12,785 nt of DNA. Source: Janthinobacterium sp. GTDB lineage: Bacteria > Pseudomonadota > Gammaproteobacteria > Burkholderiales > Burkholderiaceae_D. Within the stretch, counting starts at the first letter, position 1, and the number at the start of each line of letters is the position of its first letter. Position numbers and translations under genes: made by a program. The stretch covers positions 10,129 to 22,913 of the forward strand of contig DMYQ01000243.1 in the NCBI GenBank assembly GCA_003482555.1. The letters run 5' to 3'. The notes under the pieces are model-generated. The model ran no database searches. It had not been told where the DNA came from and saw only the letters and a list, made by a program, of their open reading frames with translations. Positions 1 through 5,919 of this stretch are shown in pieces.

Positions 1-14
1 GCTGCCCGCTTCCC

Positions 15-1049
15 TCACGCCGCCATTGCTTGCAGCGCCAATTCGCTGTGCGCGCCCCGGCCCAGCAATTCGGCGAAACGGGCCGGGTCGATATTCGAGC
101 CGCACACGATCAGGGCCACCCGCTTGCCGGCCAGCCTGTCGCGCAAGGGTCCGAATAAGGCGGCCGTCGCCACCGCCGCGGCCGGTTCAGCCACCAGTTT
201 GGCGTCGCGGAACAGATGCAACATGGCGCGGCAGATTTCATCGTCCGTCACCCGCACCACCTCGTCGACGAAGCGGCGGCAAACGCCAAAGCTGTAAGCC
301 ATCGCATAGGGGGCGCCCAGGCTGTCGGCCACGGTGTCGACCCGGTCCAGCGTTTCCGGCACGCCCGACTGGAAGCTGCGGTACAGCGCGTCGGCGCCGA
401 ACGGTTCCACGCCGTACACGGCGCAATCGGGATTGATTTGCTTGACGGCGGCGGCGATGCCGGCGCACAGGCCGCCGCCGCCGACCGGCACCAGCACCGC
501 GTCCAGTCCCGGCACTTGCGCCATCAGTTCCAGCCCGACGGTGGCCGTGCCCTGGGCCGTCAGCTCGCCTTCGTAAGGATGCAACATGGTGCGCCCCTCG
601 TCGCGCGCGATCTCGCGCCCGCGCGCGAAGGCCTGGTGCACGTCCGGCATCAAGAGCACCCGCGCGCCCAGGTCGCGGCAAGCGGCGATGCGGGCCGGGC
701 TGGCGTGTTGCGGCATGACGACGATGGCGCCGCAGCCGGACAGGCGCGCCGTATACGCCACGGCGATCGCATGGTTGCCGGCGCTGACGGCGACCACGCC
801 GCGCCGGCGCGCGGCCGCATCGAGCGCCGCGATGCAGTTGAGGGCGCCGCGCAGCTTGAAGGTGCCCGTCTTTTGAAACAATTCCAGCTTGAGCCAGACT
901 TCCCCGCCGCCCTGGAATTGGGCGTCGATGATGCCGGTTTGCCAGCGCCAGACGGGCGTATGCAGGATCTTGCCGGCCAGACGGTCGGCGCTGGCGCGGA
1001 TTTGCGCCAGCGATGGATAGGCGGTCGGGCTAACGGTGTTGGCAGGCAT
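15..1049 (-). CDS. PLP-dependent threonine/serine dehydratase
   Basis: Predicted cytosolic fold-type II PLP enzyme that deaminates L-threonine and/or L-serine to a 2-oxo acid plus ammonia. Seen in the 344-residue protein: the Schiff-base lysine motif FKLRGA (Lys65), the substrate loop SAGNHA (89-94), the PLP-phosphate loop GGGG (190-193), and a C-terminal CGSNID motif. In that motif a Cys replaces the Ser (SGGN) common in biosynthetic threonine dehydratases; as known for animal-type L-serine dehydratases, a Cys here contacts the PLP pyridine nitrogen. There is no C-terminal ACT-like regulatory domain, so the enzyme is probably catabolic and not isoleucine-inhibited. The start is placed at ATG 1049 because GGAG sits 8 bases upstream; an in-frame ATG at 1118 would add 23 unconserved-looking residues. 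It is a single-gene unit with no partner beside it. Related family members (serine racemase, 3-hydroxyaspartate dehydratase) cannot be excluded. Confidence 0.9.
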   Translation of the reverse strand: MPANTVSPTAYPSLAQIRASADRLAGKILHTPVWRWQTGIIDAQFQGGGEVWLKLELFQKTGTFKLRGALNCIAALDAAARRRGVVAVSAGNHAIAVAYTARLSGCGAIVVMPQHASPARIAACRDLGARVLLMPDVHQAFARGREIARDEGRTMLHPYEGELTAQGTATVGLELMAQVPGLDAVLVPVGGGGLCAGIAAAVKQINPDCAVYGVEPFGADALYRSFQSGVPETLDRVDTVADSLGAPYAMAYSFGVCRRFVDEVVRVTDDEICRAMLHLFRDAKLVAEPAAAVATAALFGPLRDRLAGKRVALIVCGSNIDPARFAELLGRGAHSELALQAMAA

Positions 1050-1267
1050 GGGTGTTTCTCCATTGAATAGACGAGGGGATGCGTCGCTGGACGCGTAGCA
1101 GTCTGGGGCGCCGAGCACCGGCGGCGCCGCAGCTCAGCGACCCTGAATAATTCGAATAATGGAGACGGCGGAAAGGGAGATGGACGCACGGACGCCGCGA
1201 CCGGACACCGCTTCAGGACCGGCGGCGGCGCTGAAGAAACGGCAAGAGGCGGTGGGCGGGTGGGTGT

Positions 1268-1285
1268 GCATGAGGTCAATCATGC
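1268..1285. repeat. Perfect inverted repeat, candidate operator
   Basis: GCATGA and its exact complement TCATGC are separated by the six bases GGTCAA, giving an 18-base dyad in the gene-free region. The size suits a dimeric regulator site. Function is inferred only; a 6-base arm can arise by chance. Confidence 0.3.
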
Positions 1286-1401
1286 CAAAGAAGCAGCGGC
1301 AAAGCAAGCGCCATGCGGGGCTGGACAGGGAAAAAAATCATGTTGCCATGTGGAAATGTGCGTATATTCAGAGCGCTTGGTCGGTATATGATTTCACTTG
1401 A

Positions 1402-1417
1402 TGTAAAGTTGTGTAAA
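1402..1417. repeat. TGTAAA direct repeats one helical turn apart upstream of the MbtH-like gene
   Basis: TGTAAA occurs at 1402-1407 and again at 1412-1417, 10 bases start to start, in AT-rich DNA about 85-100 bases before the MbtH-like ATG. Same-face tandem half-sites of this spacing are typical of winged-helix response regulators. The regulatory role is inferred. Confidence 0.3.
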
Positions 1418-1500
1418 TTTCTGGCGGGGTAGTCCATACTGGAGGTATCCATTTTCACTTCGAAAATAGACCCAGGCAATTTTTAGTATAAGAGCAAGAT

Positions 1501-1728
1501 ATGAATTTTAACCCTCAAGGCACTACATTTAGAGTTCTGATCGACGAAGAAGCGCAATATGTGATCTGGCCCGAGCACAAGGCCGTGCCCGGTGCCTGGA
1601 CGGATATCGGCGTCACGGGCGGCAAGCAGGATTGCCTCGACTATGTGGAATTGGCGTGGATGGATCTGTGCCCGCTCAGTTTTTCTTTTTTCATGGACCA
1701 GCGCAGCGGGCCGATGACAACCCACTGA
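1501..1728 (+). CDS. Divergent MbtH-like protein, no NRPS nearby
   Basis: The 75-residue protein matches the MbtH family (small activators that bind NRPS adenylation domains) over almost its whole length. Seen: QYVIWPE (19-25), the K-x-x-P-x-x-W segment, G-x-x-G-x-K, DCLDY (44-48), W-x-D-x-x-PLS (53-60) and a trailing MD. The three family tryptophans are present at 23, 33 and 53 with the usual spacing of 10 and 20. Several signature positions differ: Asp15 for Asn, Val21 for Ser, Ala32 for Gly in the PxGW segment, Met54 for Thr and Cys57 for Arg in the usual WTDxRP. Length is normal for the family. The ATG has only a weak purine-rich stretch (AAGAGCAAG) upstream. No NRPS, siderophore or other biosynthetic gene lies in the window, so any partner must be encoded elsewhere. 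Family assignment is fairly secure; retained activity is uncertain. Confidence 0.75.
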   Translation: MNFNPQGTTFRVLIDEEAQYVIWPEHKAVPGAWTDIGVTGGKQDCLDYVELAWMDLCPLSFSFFMDQRSGPMTTH

Positions 1729-1750
1729 GCGAGCCAGCGGGCTCTTGCGT

Positions 1751-1776
1751 GGCGCGCCCGGGGCAGGCGCGCCCGG
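1751..1776. repeat. GGCGCGCCCGG direct repeat able to fold as a hairpin
   Basis: The 11-mer GGCGCGCCCGG occurs at 1751-1761 and 1766-1776. Its core GGCGCGCC is self-complementary, so the two copies can also pair as an 8-bp stem (1751-1758 with 1766-1773) with a 7-base loop. It lies just after the MbtH-like stop, beside a smaller hairpin GAGCC-AGCG-GGCTC (1731-1744). No T-tract follows either stem, so an intrinsic terminator is not demonstrated; a role in 3'-end protection or termination is only inferred. Confidence 0.3.
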
Positions 1777-1843
1777 ACTCGCCCCGCGCCGCCGGCCGGC
1801 GCATGGGCGCAAAAGTGTTGCCCCTGCGGTCAGGGATTGCCGC

Positions 1844-1849
1844 TACAAT
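1844..1849 (+). promoter_or_regulatory. Likely -10 element of the solute-binding-protein gene
   Basis: TACAAT matches the sigma-70 -10 consensus at 5 of 6 positions and sits 33 bases before the ATG. The best -35-like hexamer, TTGCCC at 1818-1823, lies 20 bases upstream, which is longer than the usual 17, so the pairing is uncertain. Confidence 0.35.
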
Positions 1850-1882
1850 CGGCATACCGTCACTCTTGCTCCCGAGAACATC

Positions 1883-2611
1883 ATGAAAACGGCCCTGTCC
1901 GCGGCGCTCATTTGTCTTGCCGGAATGGCGGCGGCACGCGCGGAACCGTCCATCACCGTTTCCTGGCGCGACAAACCCCCGTATCACTATATTGAAGACG
2001 GCCGCGAGCAGGGTTTTTTGCTCAAGCGCACGCGCGCGGTCTTTGCCGCGGCAGGGATTGCCGCGCATTTCGTCGAAGAACCGCAAAAGCGCATCTGGGC
2101 CAATTTCGAGCACGGCGCCAGCAATTATTGCTCCATCAGCTGGTATCGCTTGCCGGCGCGCGAAGCCTTCGCCCAGTTCAGCCATCCCCTGCATGTCGAT
2201 CCGCCGCAAGCGCTCCTGATCGCCGCCGAGGCCGTGCCCCGGGTGCGCGCCCACGCCACGCTGGCCGCGCTGCTGGCCGACCCGCGCATGACGCTGGGCG
2301 TCGTCGACGGCGTCTCTTACGGCGCCGACATCGACGCCATGATAGCGGGCAGCGCCAACCGCATCATGCGCCGCACCGTCAGCGTGACGGTGATGATACG
2401 CATGCTGGCGGCCGGCCGCGCCTCGTACATGTTTGTCGACCGCGACGACTGGCGTTACTACAGCAAGCACGACCCGGCACCGGCGCCGGCCGTGCTGTAT
2501 GCCTTCCCCGACATGCCGGCGGGCATGAAGCGCTACCTCATTTGCAGCCGCGACGTGGCCCCGGCGGTCATGGACAAGCTGAACCGCGCCATCGACGCGT
2601 CCGCCCCCTGA
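1883..2611 (+). CDS. Periplasmic solute-binding protein, family 3 (amino-acid type)
   Basis: The 242-residue protein begins with a Sec signal peptide: short basic n-region (MK), a hydrophobic stretch to about residue 17, and an AxA-type site ending ARA at 20, so the mature protein probably starts at Glu21. The rest follows the pattern of family 3 solute-binding domains: an opening beta-strand plus KPPYHY, G-F-L-L near 50, then a segment equivalent to the family's T-x-x-R...F-S-x-P (LPAREAF, FSHPL), whose Arg usually holds the ligand carboxylate. No permease or ATPase gene is adjacent, so it may feed a transporter encoded elsewhere or act as a sensor/accessory protein. The start is chosen because only ATG 1883 gives a signal peptide; the frame is open upstream to 1745 but without signal-like sequence. 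The ligand cannot be told from sequence. The 3' end faces the adenosyltransferase gene with a 2-base gap. Confidence 0.75.
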   Translation: MKTALSAALICLAGMAAARAEPSITVSWRDKPPYHYIEDGREQGFLLKRTRAVFAAAGIAAHFVEEPQKRIWANFEHGASNYCSISWYRLPAREAFAQFSHPLHVDPPQALLIAAEAVPRVRAHATLAALLADPRMTLGVVDGVSYGADIDAMIAGSANRIMRRTVSVTVMIRMLAAGRASYMFVDRDDWRYYSKHDPAPAPAVLYAFPDMPAGMKRYLICSRDVAPAVMDKLNRAIDASAP

Positions 2612-2613
2612 AT

Positions 2614-3168
2614 TTAGCCGCGCTTGCGCTCGTGCCGCCACAGCACGTCGCTGCCGCCGGCGAAGCGGTTCAGCACGCGCGAGAGCACGAACAGCAAGTC
2701 CGAGAGCCGGTTCACATACTGGCGCGGATGGTCGTGGATGGTTTCGGCGTTGCCCAGCGCGACGATGCTGCGTTCGGCGCGGCGGCAAATGGTGCGGCAA
2801 ATATGGGCGATGGAAGCGGCGCGCGAGCCGGCCGGCAAGATGAATTCCGTCAGCGCGGGCAAGTCGGCATTGTATTTTTCCAGCAAGTCGTCGAGGCGGC
2901 CCACGTGCACTTCGGTGATCAACTGGTAGCCGGGAATGCAGATTTCGCCGCCCAGGTCGAACAGGTCGTGCTGGATAAGCACCAGTTCTTCGCGCAGCGG
3001 CTCCGGCATCGCTTCGCACAGCAACAGGCCGATGTGCGAGTTCAATTCATCGACGTCGCCCATGGCGTGCACGCGCACGCTGTCCTTGCTGGTGCGGCTG
3101 CCGTCGCCCAGGCCGGTGCTGCCGTTGTCGCCGGTGCGGGTGGCGATTTTAGAGAGTCGGTTGCCCAT
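2614..3168 (-). CDS. PduO-type cob(I)alamin (cobyrinate a,c-diamide) adenosyltransferase
   Basis: Transfers the 5'-deoxyadenosyl group of ATP to cob(I)alamin or a corrinoid precursor to make the coenzyme form of B12, in the cytosol. The 184-residue protein shows the hallmark N-terminal ATP-binding motif TRTGDNGSTGLGDGSR (10-25), the helical-bundle motif DVDELNSHIG (38-47), the catalytic-site motif CRRAER (128-133), and the conserved YVNRLSDLLF (151-160). Length is typical for the single-domain PduO/MMAB-type enzyme; it is unrelated to the CobA/BtuR type. The start at ATG 3168 is supported by AGGA 6 bases upstream; an upstream in-frame ATG at 3240 would add an unlikely basic tail. It is divergent from glcDEF and convergent with the solute-binding-protein gene. 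No other cobalamin gene is in the window, so it may serve salvage or a B12-dependent enzyme elsewhere. Confidence 0.93.
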   Translation of the reverse strand: MGNRLSKIATRTGDNGSTGLGDGSRTSKDSVRVHAMGDVDELNSHIGLLLCEAMPEPLREELVLIQHDLFDLGGEICIPGYQLITEVHVGRLDDLLEKYNADLPALTEFILPAGSRAASIAHICRTICRRAERSIVALGNAETIHDHPRQYVNRLSDLLFVLSRVLNRFAGGSDVLWRHERKRG

Positions 3169-3301
3169 GATGTATCCTGTTCGGTGAAAGAATGGGGTGA
3201 GGATACGATAAAATCGGCCGCTACGCCCGCCGCCGGACACTATCGACCTGAATCGGCGGCGAAATGTCGCGCCCGGCCCGTTTTTGCTGAGTTTTTACTT
3301 A

Positions 3302-3320
3302 GTTTGTGCCTGGTTTGTGC
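3302..3320. repeat. Tandem GTTTGTGC repeat in the glcDEF promoter region
   Basis: GTTTGTGC occurs at 3302-3309 and 3313-3320, 11 bases start to start. It ends one base before the presumed -10 element and covers the spacer and -35 zone. This placement suits a repressor site or a close-in activator site; no regulator gene is adjacent. The role is inferred. Confidence 0.35.
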
Positions 3321-3321
3321 T

Positions 3322-3327
3322 TACAAT
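3322..3327 (+). promoter_or_regulatory. Likely -10 element of the glcDEF operon
   Basis: TACAAT (5 of 6 consensus positions) lies 29 bases before the glcD ATG at 3357. The -35 position holds only a poor match (TTAGTT at 3299-3304 with a 17-base spacer), so activation by a protein is plausible. If this is the promoter, the transcript starts near 3334, which rules out the in-frame GTG at 3306 as the glcD start. Confidence 0.35.
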
Positions 3328-3356
3328 CGCAGCATGCCCCTGCGCCCCCACTCCCC

Positions 3357-4847
3357 ATGCTGACTCCCGCCGCCACACCCCCGTTCACGGCCGAACGCCA
3401 ACAGGCCGTCGTCGCCGCCCTGCGCGCGCTGCTGCCCGAGCGCTGCGTGCTGTTCGCGGCCGAAGACACCCGGCCCTATGAATGCGACGGCCTGGCCGCT
3501 TACCGGCGCCTGCCGATGGTGGTCGCGCTGCCCGACACGGAAGAACAGGTGATCGCCATCCTCAACGTCTGCCGCGAGATGCAAGTGCCGATCGTGCCGC
3601 GCGGCGCCGGCACCGGCCTGTCCGGCGGCGCGCTGCCGATCGCCGACGGCGTCGTGCTGTCGACGGCGCGCATGAACCAGCTGCTGCGCCTGGACGCCTA
3701 TGGGCGCGCGGCGGTGGTGCAGCCGGGCGTGCGCAACCTGGCCATTTCCGAGGCCGCCGCGCCGCACGGCCTGTATTACGCGCCCGATCCATCCTCGCAG
3801 ATCGCCTGCACCATCGGCGGCAACGTGGCGGAAAACTCGGGCGGCGTGCATTGCCTGAAGTACGGCCTGACCCTGCACAACGTGCTGCGCGTGCGCATCG
3901 TCACCATCGACGGCGAGGTGATGGAGCTGGGCGGCGAGTCGCTCGACTCGCCCGGCCTCGACCTGCTGGCCGTCTTCATCGGCTCGGAAGGCATGCTCGG
4001 CATCGTCACCGAAGTGAGCGTGCGCCTGATCCCGAAGGCGGCCGCGGCGCGCGTCATCATGGCTTCCTTCGGCGACATCGTCACCGGCGGCGACGCCGTG
4101 GCCAGGGTGATCGCGGCCGGCATCATCCCGGCCGGGCTGGAGATGATGGACCGCACCTCGGTGCGCATGGTCGAGCCCTTCGTGCAAGCCGGCTACGACC
4201 AGGACGCGGCCGCCATTTTGCTGTGCGAGGCGGACGGCACCATCGAAGAGGTGGAAGAGGAAATCGCGCGCATGACGGCGGTGCTGGAAGGCGCCGGCGC
4301 GAGCGCCATCGCGGTCTCGCAGACGGAGGCCGAGCGCCTCAGGTTCTGGTCCGGGCGCAAGAACGCCTTTCCGGCGGCGGGCCGCATCTCGCCCGATTAT
4401 TATTGCATGGACGGCACCATTCCGCGCAAGCGCCTGGCCCAGGTCTTGAGCGGCATCGCCGCCATGGAAGTGAAGTACGGCCTGCGCTGCGCCAATGTGT
4501 TCCACGCCGGAGACGGCAATCTGCATCCCCTGATCCTGTTCGACGCCAACCTGGCGGGCGAATTCGCGCGCGCCGAAGCCTTCGGCGCCGCGATCCTGGC
4601 CCTGTGCGTGGAAGTGGGCGGCACCATCACCGGCGAGCACGGGGTCGGCGTGGAAAAGATCGATTCCATGTGCGTCCAGTTCACGCCGCGCGAGATCGCC
4701 GCCTTCATTGCGCTCAAGCGCGCTTTCGACCGGCCCGGCCTGCTCAATCCGGACAAGGCGATTCCGACCCTGAACCGCTGCGCCGAATTCGGCAAGATGC
4801 ATGTGGCGGGCGGGCGCCTGAAGTTCGCCCACCTGCCGCGATTTTAA
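3357..4847 (+). CDS. glcD: Glycolate oxidase subunit GlcD (FAD-linked oxidase)
   Basis: Catalytic flavoprotein of the membrane-associated glycolate oxidase complex, which oxidises glycolate to glyoxylate (D-lactate is also a known substrate of the E. coli enzyme) and passes electrons on to the respiratory chain. Seen in 496 residues: PCMH-type FAD-binding motifs PRGAGTGLSGGA (81-92), PDPSSQ (144-149), GGNVAENSGG (154-163) and FIGSEGMLG (207-215). The C-terminal oxidase domain has FHAGDGNLHP (382-391) and GEHGVG (426-431), whose histidines belong to the active site. Length agrees with the roughly 499-residue E. coli GlcD. ATG 3357 is preferred over in-frame GTG 3306 because it fits the family length and lies downstream of the -10. 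The leader before it is pyrimidine-rich and shows no Shine-Dalgarno sequence, which is unusual. First gene of glcDEF; 13 bases to glcE. The glcE/glcF neighbours distinguish it from stand-alone D-lactate dehydrogenases. Confidence 0.95.
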   Translation: MLTPAATPPFTAERQQAVVAALRALLPERCVLFAAEDTRPYECDGLAAYRRLPMVVALPDTEEQVIAILNVCREMQVPIVPRGAGTGLSGGALPIADGVVLSTARMNQLLRLDAYGRAAVVQPGVRNLAISEAAAPHGLYYAPDPSSQIACTIGGNVAENSGGVHCLKYGLTLHNVLRVRIVTIDGEVMELGGESLDSPGLDLLAVFIGSEGMLGIVTEVSVRLIPKAAAARVIMASFGDIVTGGDAVARVIAAGIIPAGLEMMDRTSVRMVEPFVQAGYDQDAAAILLCEADGTIEEVEEEIARMTAVLEGAGASAIAVSQTEAERLRFWSGRKNAFPAAGRISPDYYCMDGTIPRKRLAQVLSGIAAMEVKYGLRCANVFHAGDGNLHPLILFDANLAGEFARAEAFGAAILALCVEVGGTITGEHGVGVEKIDSMCVQFTPREIAAFIALKRAFDRPGLLNPDKAIPTLNRCAEFGKMHVAGGRLKFAHLPRF

Positions 4848-4860
4848 CTCGGAGAAGCCT

Positions 4861-5913
4861 GTGCAAGCGATAGTGGAACAATTCAGGGAACGCATCCTGG
4901 CCGCGACGGCGGCGCGCGCGCCGCTGCGCCTGCGCGGTGGCGGCAGCAAGGACTGGTACGGCGGGCAACTGGCGGGCGAGGTGCTCGACACGCGCGCCCA
5001 CGCCGGCATCGTCGACTACGAGCCGACCGAGCTGGTGATCACGGCGCGCTGCGGCACGCCGCTGGCCGAGATCGAGGCGGCGCTGGCCGCGCAGCGGCAG
5101 ATGCTCGCTTTCGAGCCGCCCCATTTCGGGCCCGGCGCCACCATAGGCGGCGTGCTCGCCTGCGCGCTGTCGGGGCCGCGCCGCCCGCACGCCGGCGCCG
5201 TGCGCGACTTCGTGCTGGGCGCCACGCTGATGGATGGCCAGGGCGAGGTGCTCAATTTCGGCGGCCAGGTGATGAAGAACGTGGCCGGCTACGACGTTTC
5301 GCGCCTGCTGGCCGGCTCGCTCGGCACGCTCGGGCTGATCCTGCAAATGTCGCTGAAGGTGCTGCCGCTGGCGCCGCGCGAAACCAGCGTGCGCTTCGAG
5401 CTGGACGAGATCGCGGCTTTGAAAAAACTCAATGAGTGGGCCGGCCAGCCGTTGCCGATATCGGCCAGTTGCTGGCACGACGGCGCGCTGAGCTTGCGCC
5501 TGTCCGGCGCCGACGCGGCCGTGGCGGCCGCGCTGCGCAAGCTGGGCGGCGCGGAAATGCATGGCGCGGCGCCATTCTGGGCCAGCCTGCGCGAACAGAG
5601 CCACCCCTTCTTCGCCGACGGCGCCAGCCTGTGGCGCCTGTCGCTGCCGCCGGCGGCCAGCGCCATCATTCTGAAGGGCGAGCACTTGATCGAGTGGGGC
5701 GGGGCGCAGCGCTGGCTGAAGGCCGACGCCGGCCAGGCGCCCGCCATCCGCCGCAGCGTGGCGGCGGCCGGCGGACACGCCAGCCTGTTCCGCGGCGGCG
5801 ACAAGAGCGTGGGCGTGTTCCATCCGCTGGCGCCGGCCGTGGCCGCGCTGCACCAACGCCTGAAGACGGCGTTCGACCCGGCCGGGATCTTCAACCCCGG
5901 CCGCATGTATTAA
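4861..5913 (+). CDS. glcE: Glycolate oxidase subunit GlcE (FAD-binding)
   Basis: Second FAD-domain subunit of glycolate oxidase, required with GlcD and GlcF for activity. The 350 residues carry a reduced PCMH-type FAD domain: RGGGSKDWYG (24-33), FGPGATIGGVLACALSGP (89-106), a R-D-F-V-L-G strand (115-120), and MKNVAGYDVSRLLAGSLGTLG (138-158). The C-terminal third is shorter than in GlcD and lacks the GlcD active-site histidine motifs, as is normal for GlcE. It closes with FDPAGIFNPGRMY, typical of the family. Length equals the E. coli protein. The start codon is GTG at 4861, chosen because GGAG lies just upstream and the N-terminus aligns with the family. It follows the glcD stop by 13 bases and precedes glcF by 6, so translation is likely coupled within one mRNA. 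Confidence 0.94.
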   Translation: MQAIVEQFRERILAATAARAPLRLRGGGSKDWYGGQLAGEVLDTRAHAGIVDYEPTELVITARCGTPLAEIEAALAAQRQMLAFEPPHFGPGATIGGVLACALSGPRRPHAGAVRDFVLGATLMDGQGEVLNFGGQVMKNVAGYDVSRLLAGSLGTLGLILQMSLKVLPLAPRETSVRFELDEIAALKKLNEWAGQPLPISASCWHDGALSLRLSGADAAVAAALRKLGGAEMHGAAPFWASLREQSHPFFADGASLWRLSLPPAASAIILKGEHLIEWGGAQRWLKADAGQAPAIRRSVAAAGGHASLFRGGDKSVGVFHPLAPAVAALHQRLKTAFDPAGIFNPGRMY

Positions 5914-5919
5914 GGGCCC

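Larger units (their letters stand above)
1050..1500. other. Gene-free divergent intergenic region, AT-rich at its right end
   Basis: About 450 bases between the divergently read dehydratase and MbtH-like genes. No credible coding sequence was found: the small minus-strand frame at 1276-1479 starts at TTG without a ribosome site. The left half is GC-rich like the genome, while roughly 1330-1500 is clearly AT-rich, as expected of a promoter region. Small structured elements seen are GAATAAT repeated at 1145-1151 and 1154-1160 around a palindromic ATTCGAAT, an inverted repeat GCATGA-N6-TCATGC at 1268-1285, and TGTAAA repeated at 1402-1407 and 1412-1417. No convincing -35/-10 pair could be fixed for either gene. 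Confidence 0.6.

Noticed and set aside
216..1070. 284-codon plus-strand frame opposite the dehydratase
   Set aside because: Antisense shadow; the dehydratase on the minus strand has all family motifs.
1276..1479. 67-codon minus-strand frame in the AT-rich intergenic region
   Set aside because: TTG start, no ribosome site, no recognisable family; more likely promoter DNA.
1679..1693. T-rich stretch inside the MbtH-like gene as a terminator tail
   Set aside because: No stable stem lies directly before it and it is coding sequence (Ser-Phe-Ser-Phe-Phe).
1731..1744. GAGCC-AGCG-GGCTC hairpin as an intrinsic terminator of the MbtH-like gene
   Set aside because: Perfect but short stem, followed by mixed sequence and not a T-run.
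1691..3019. 442-codon minus-strand frame across the solute-binding-protein and adenosyltransferase genes
   Set aside because: Overlaps two well-supported genes in other frames, has a basic Ala/Arg/Gly-rich translation and no ribosome site.
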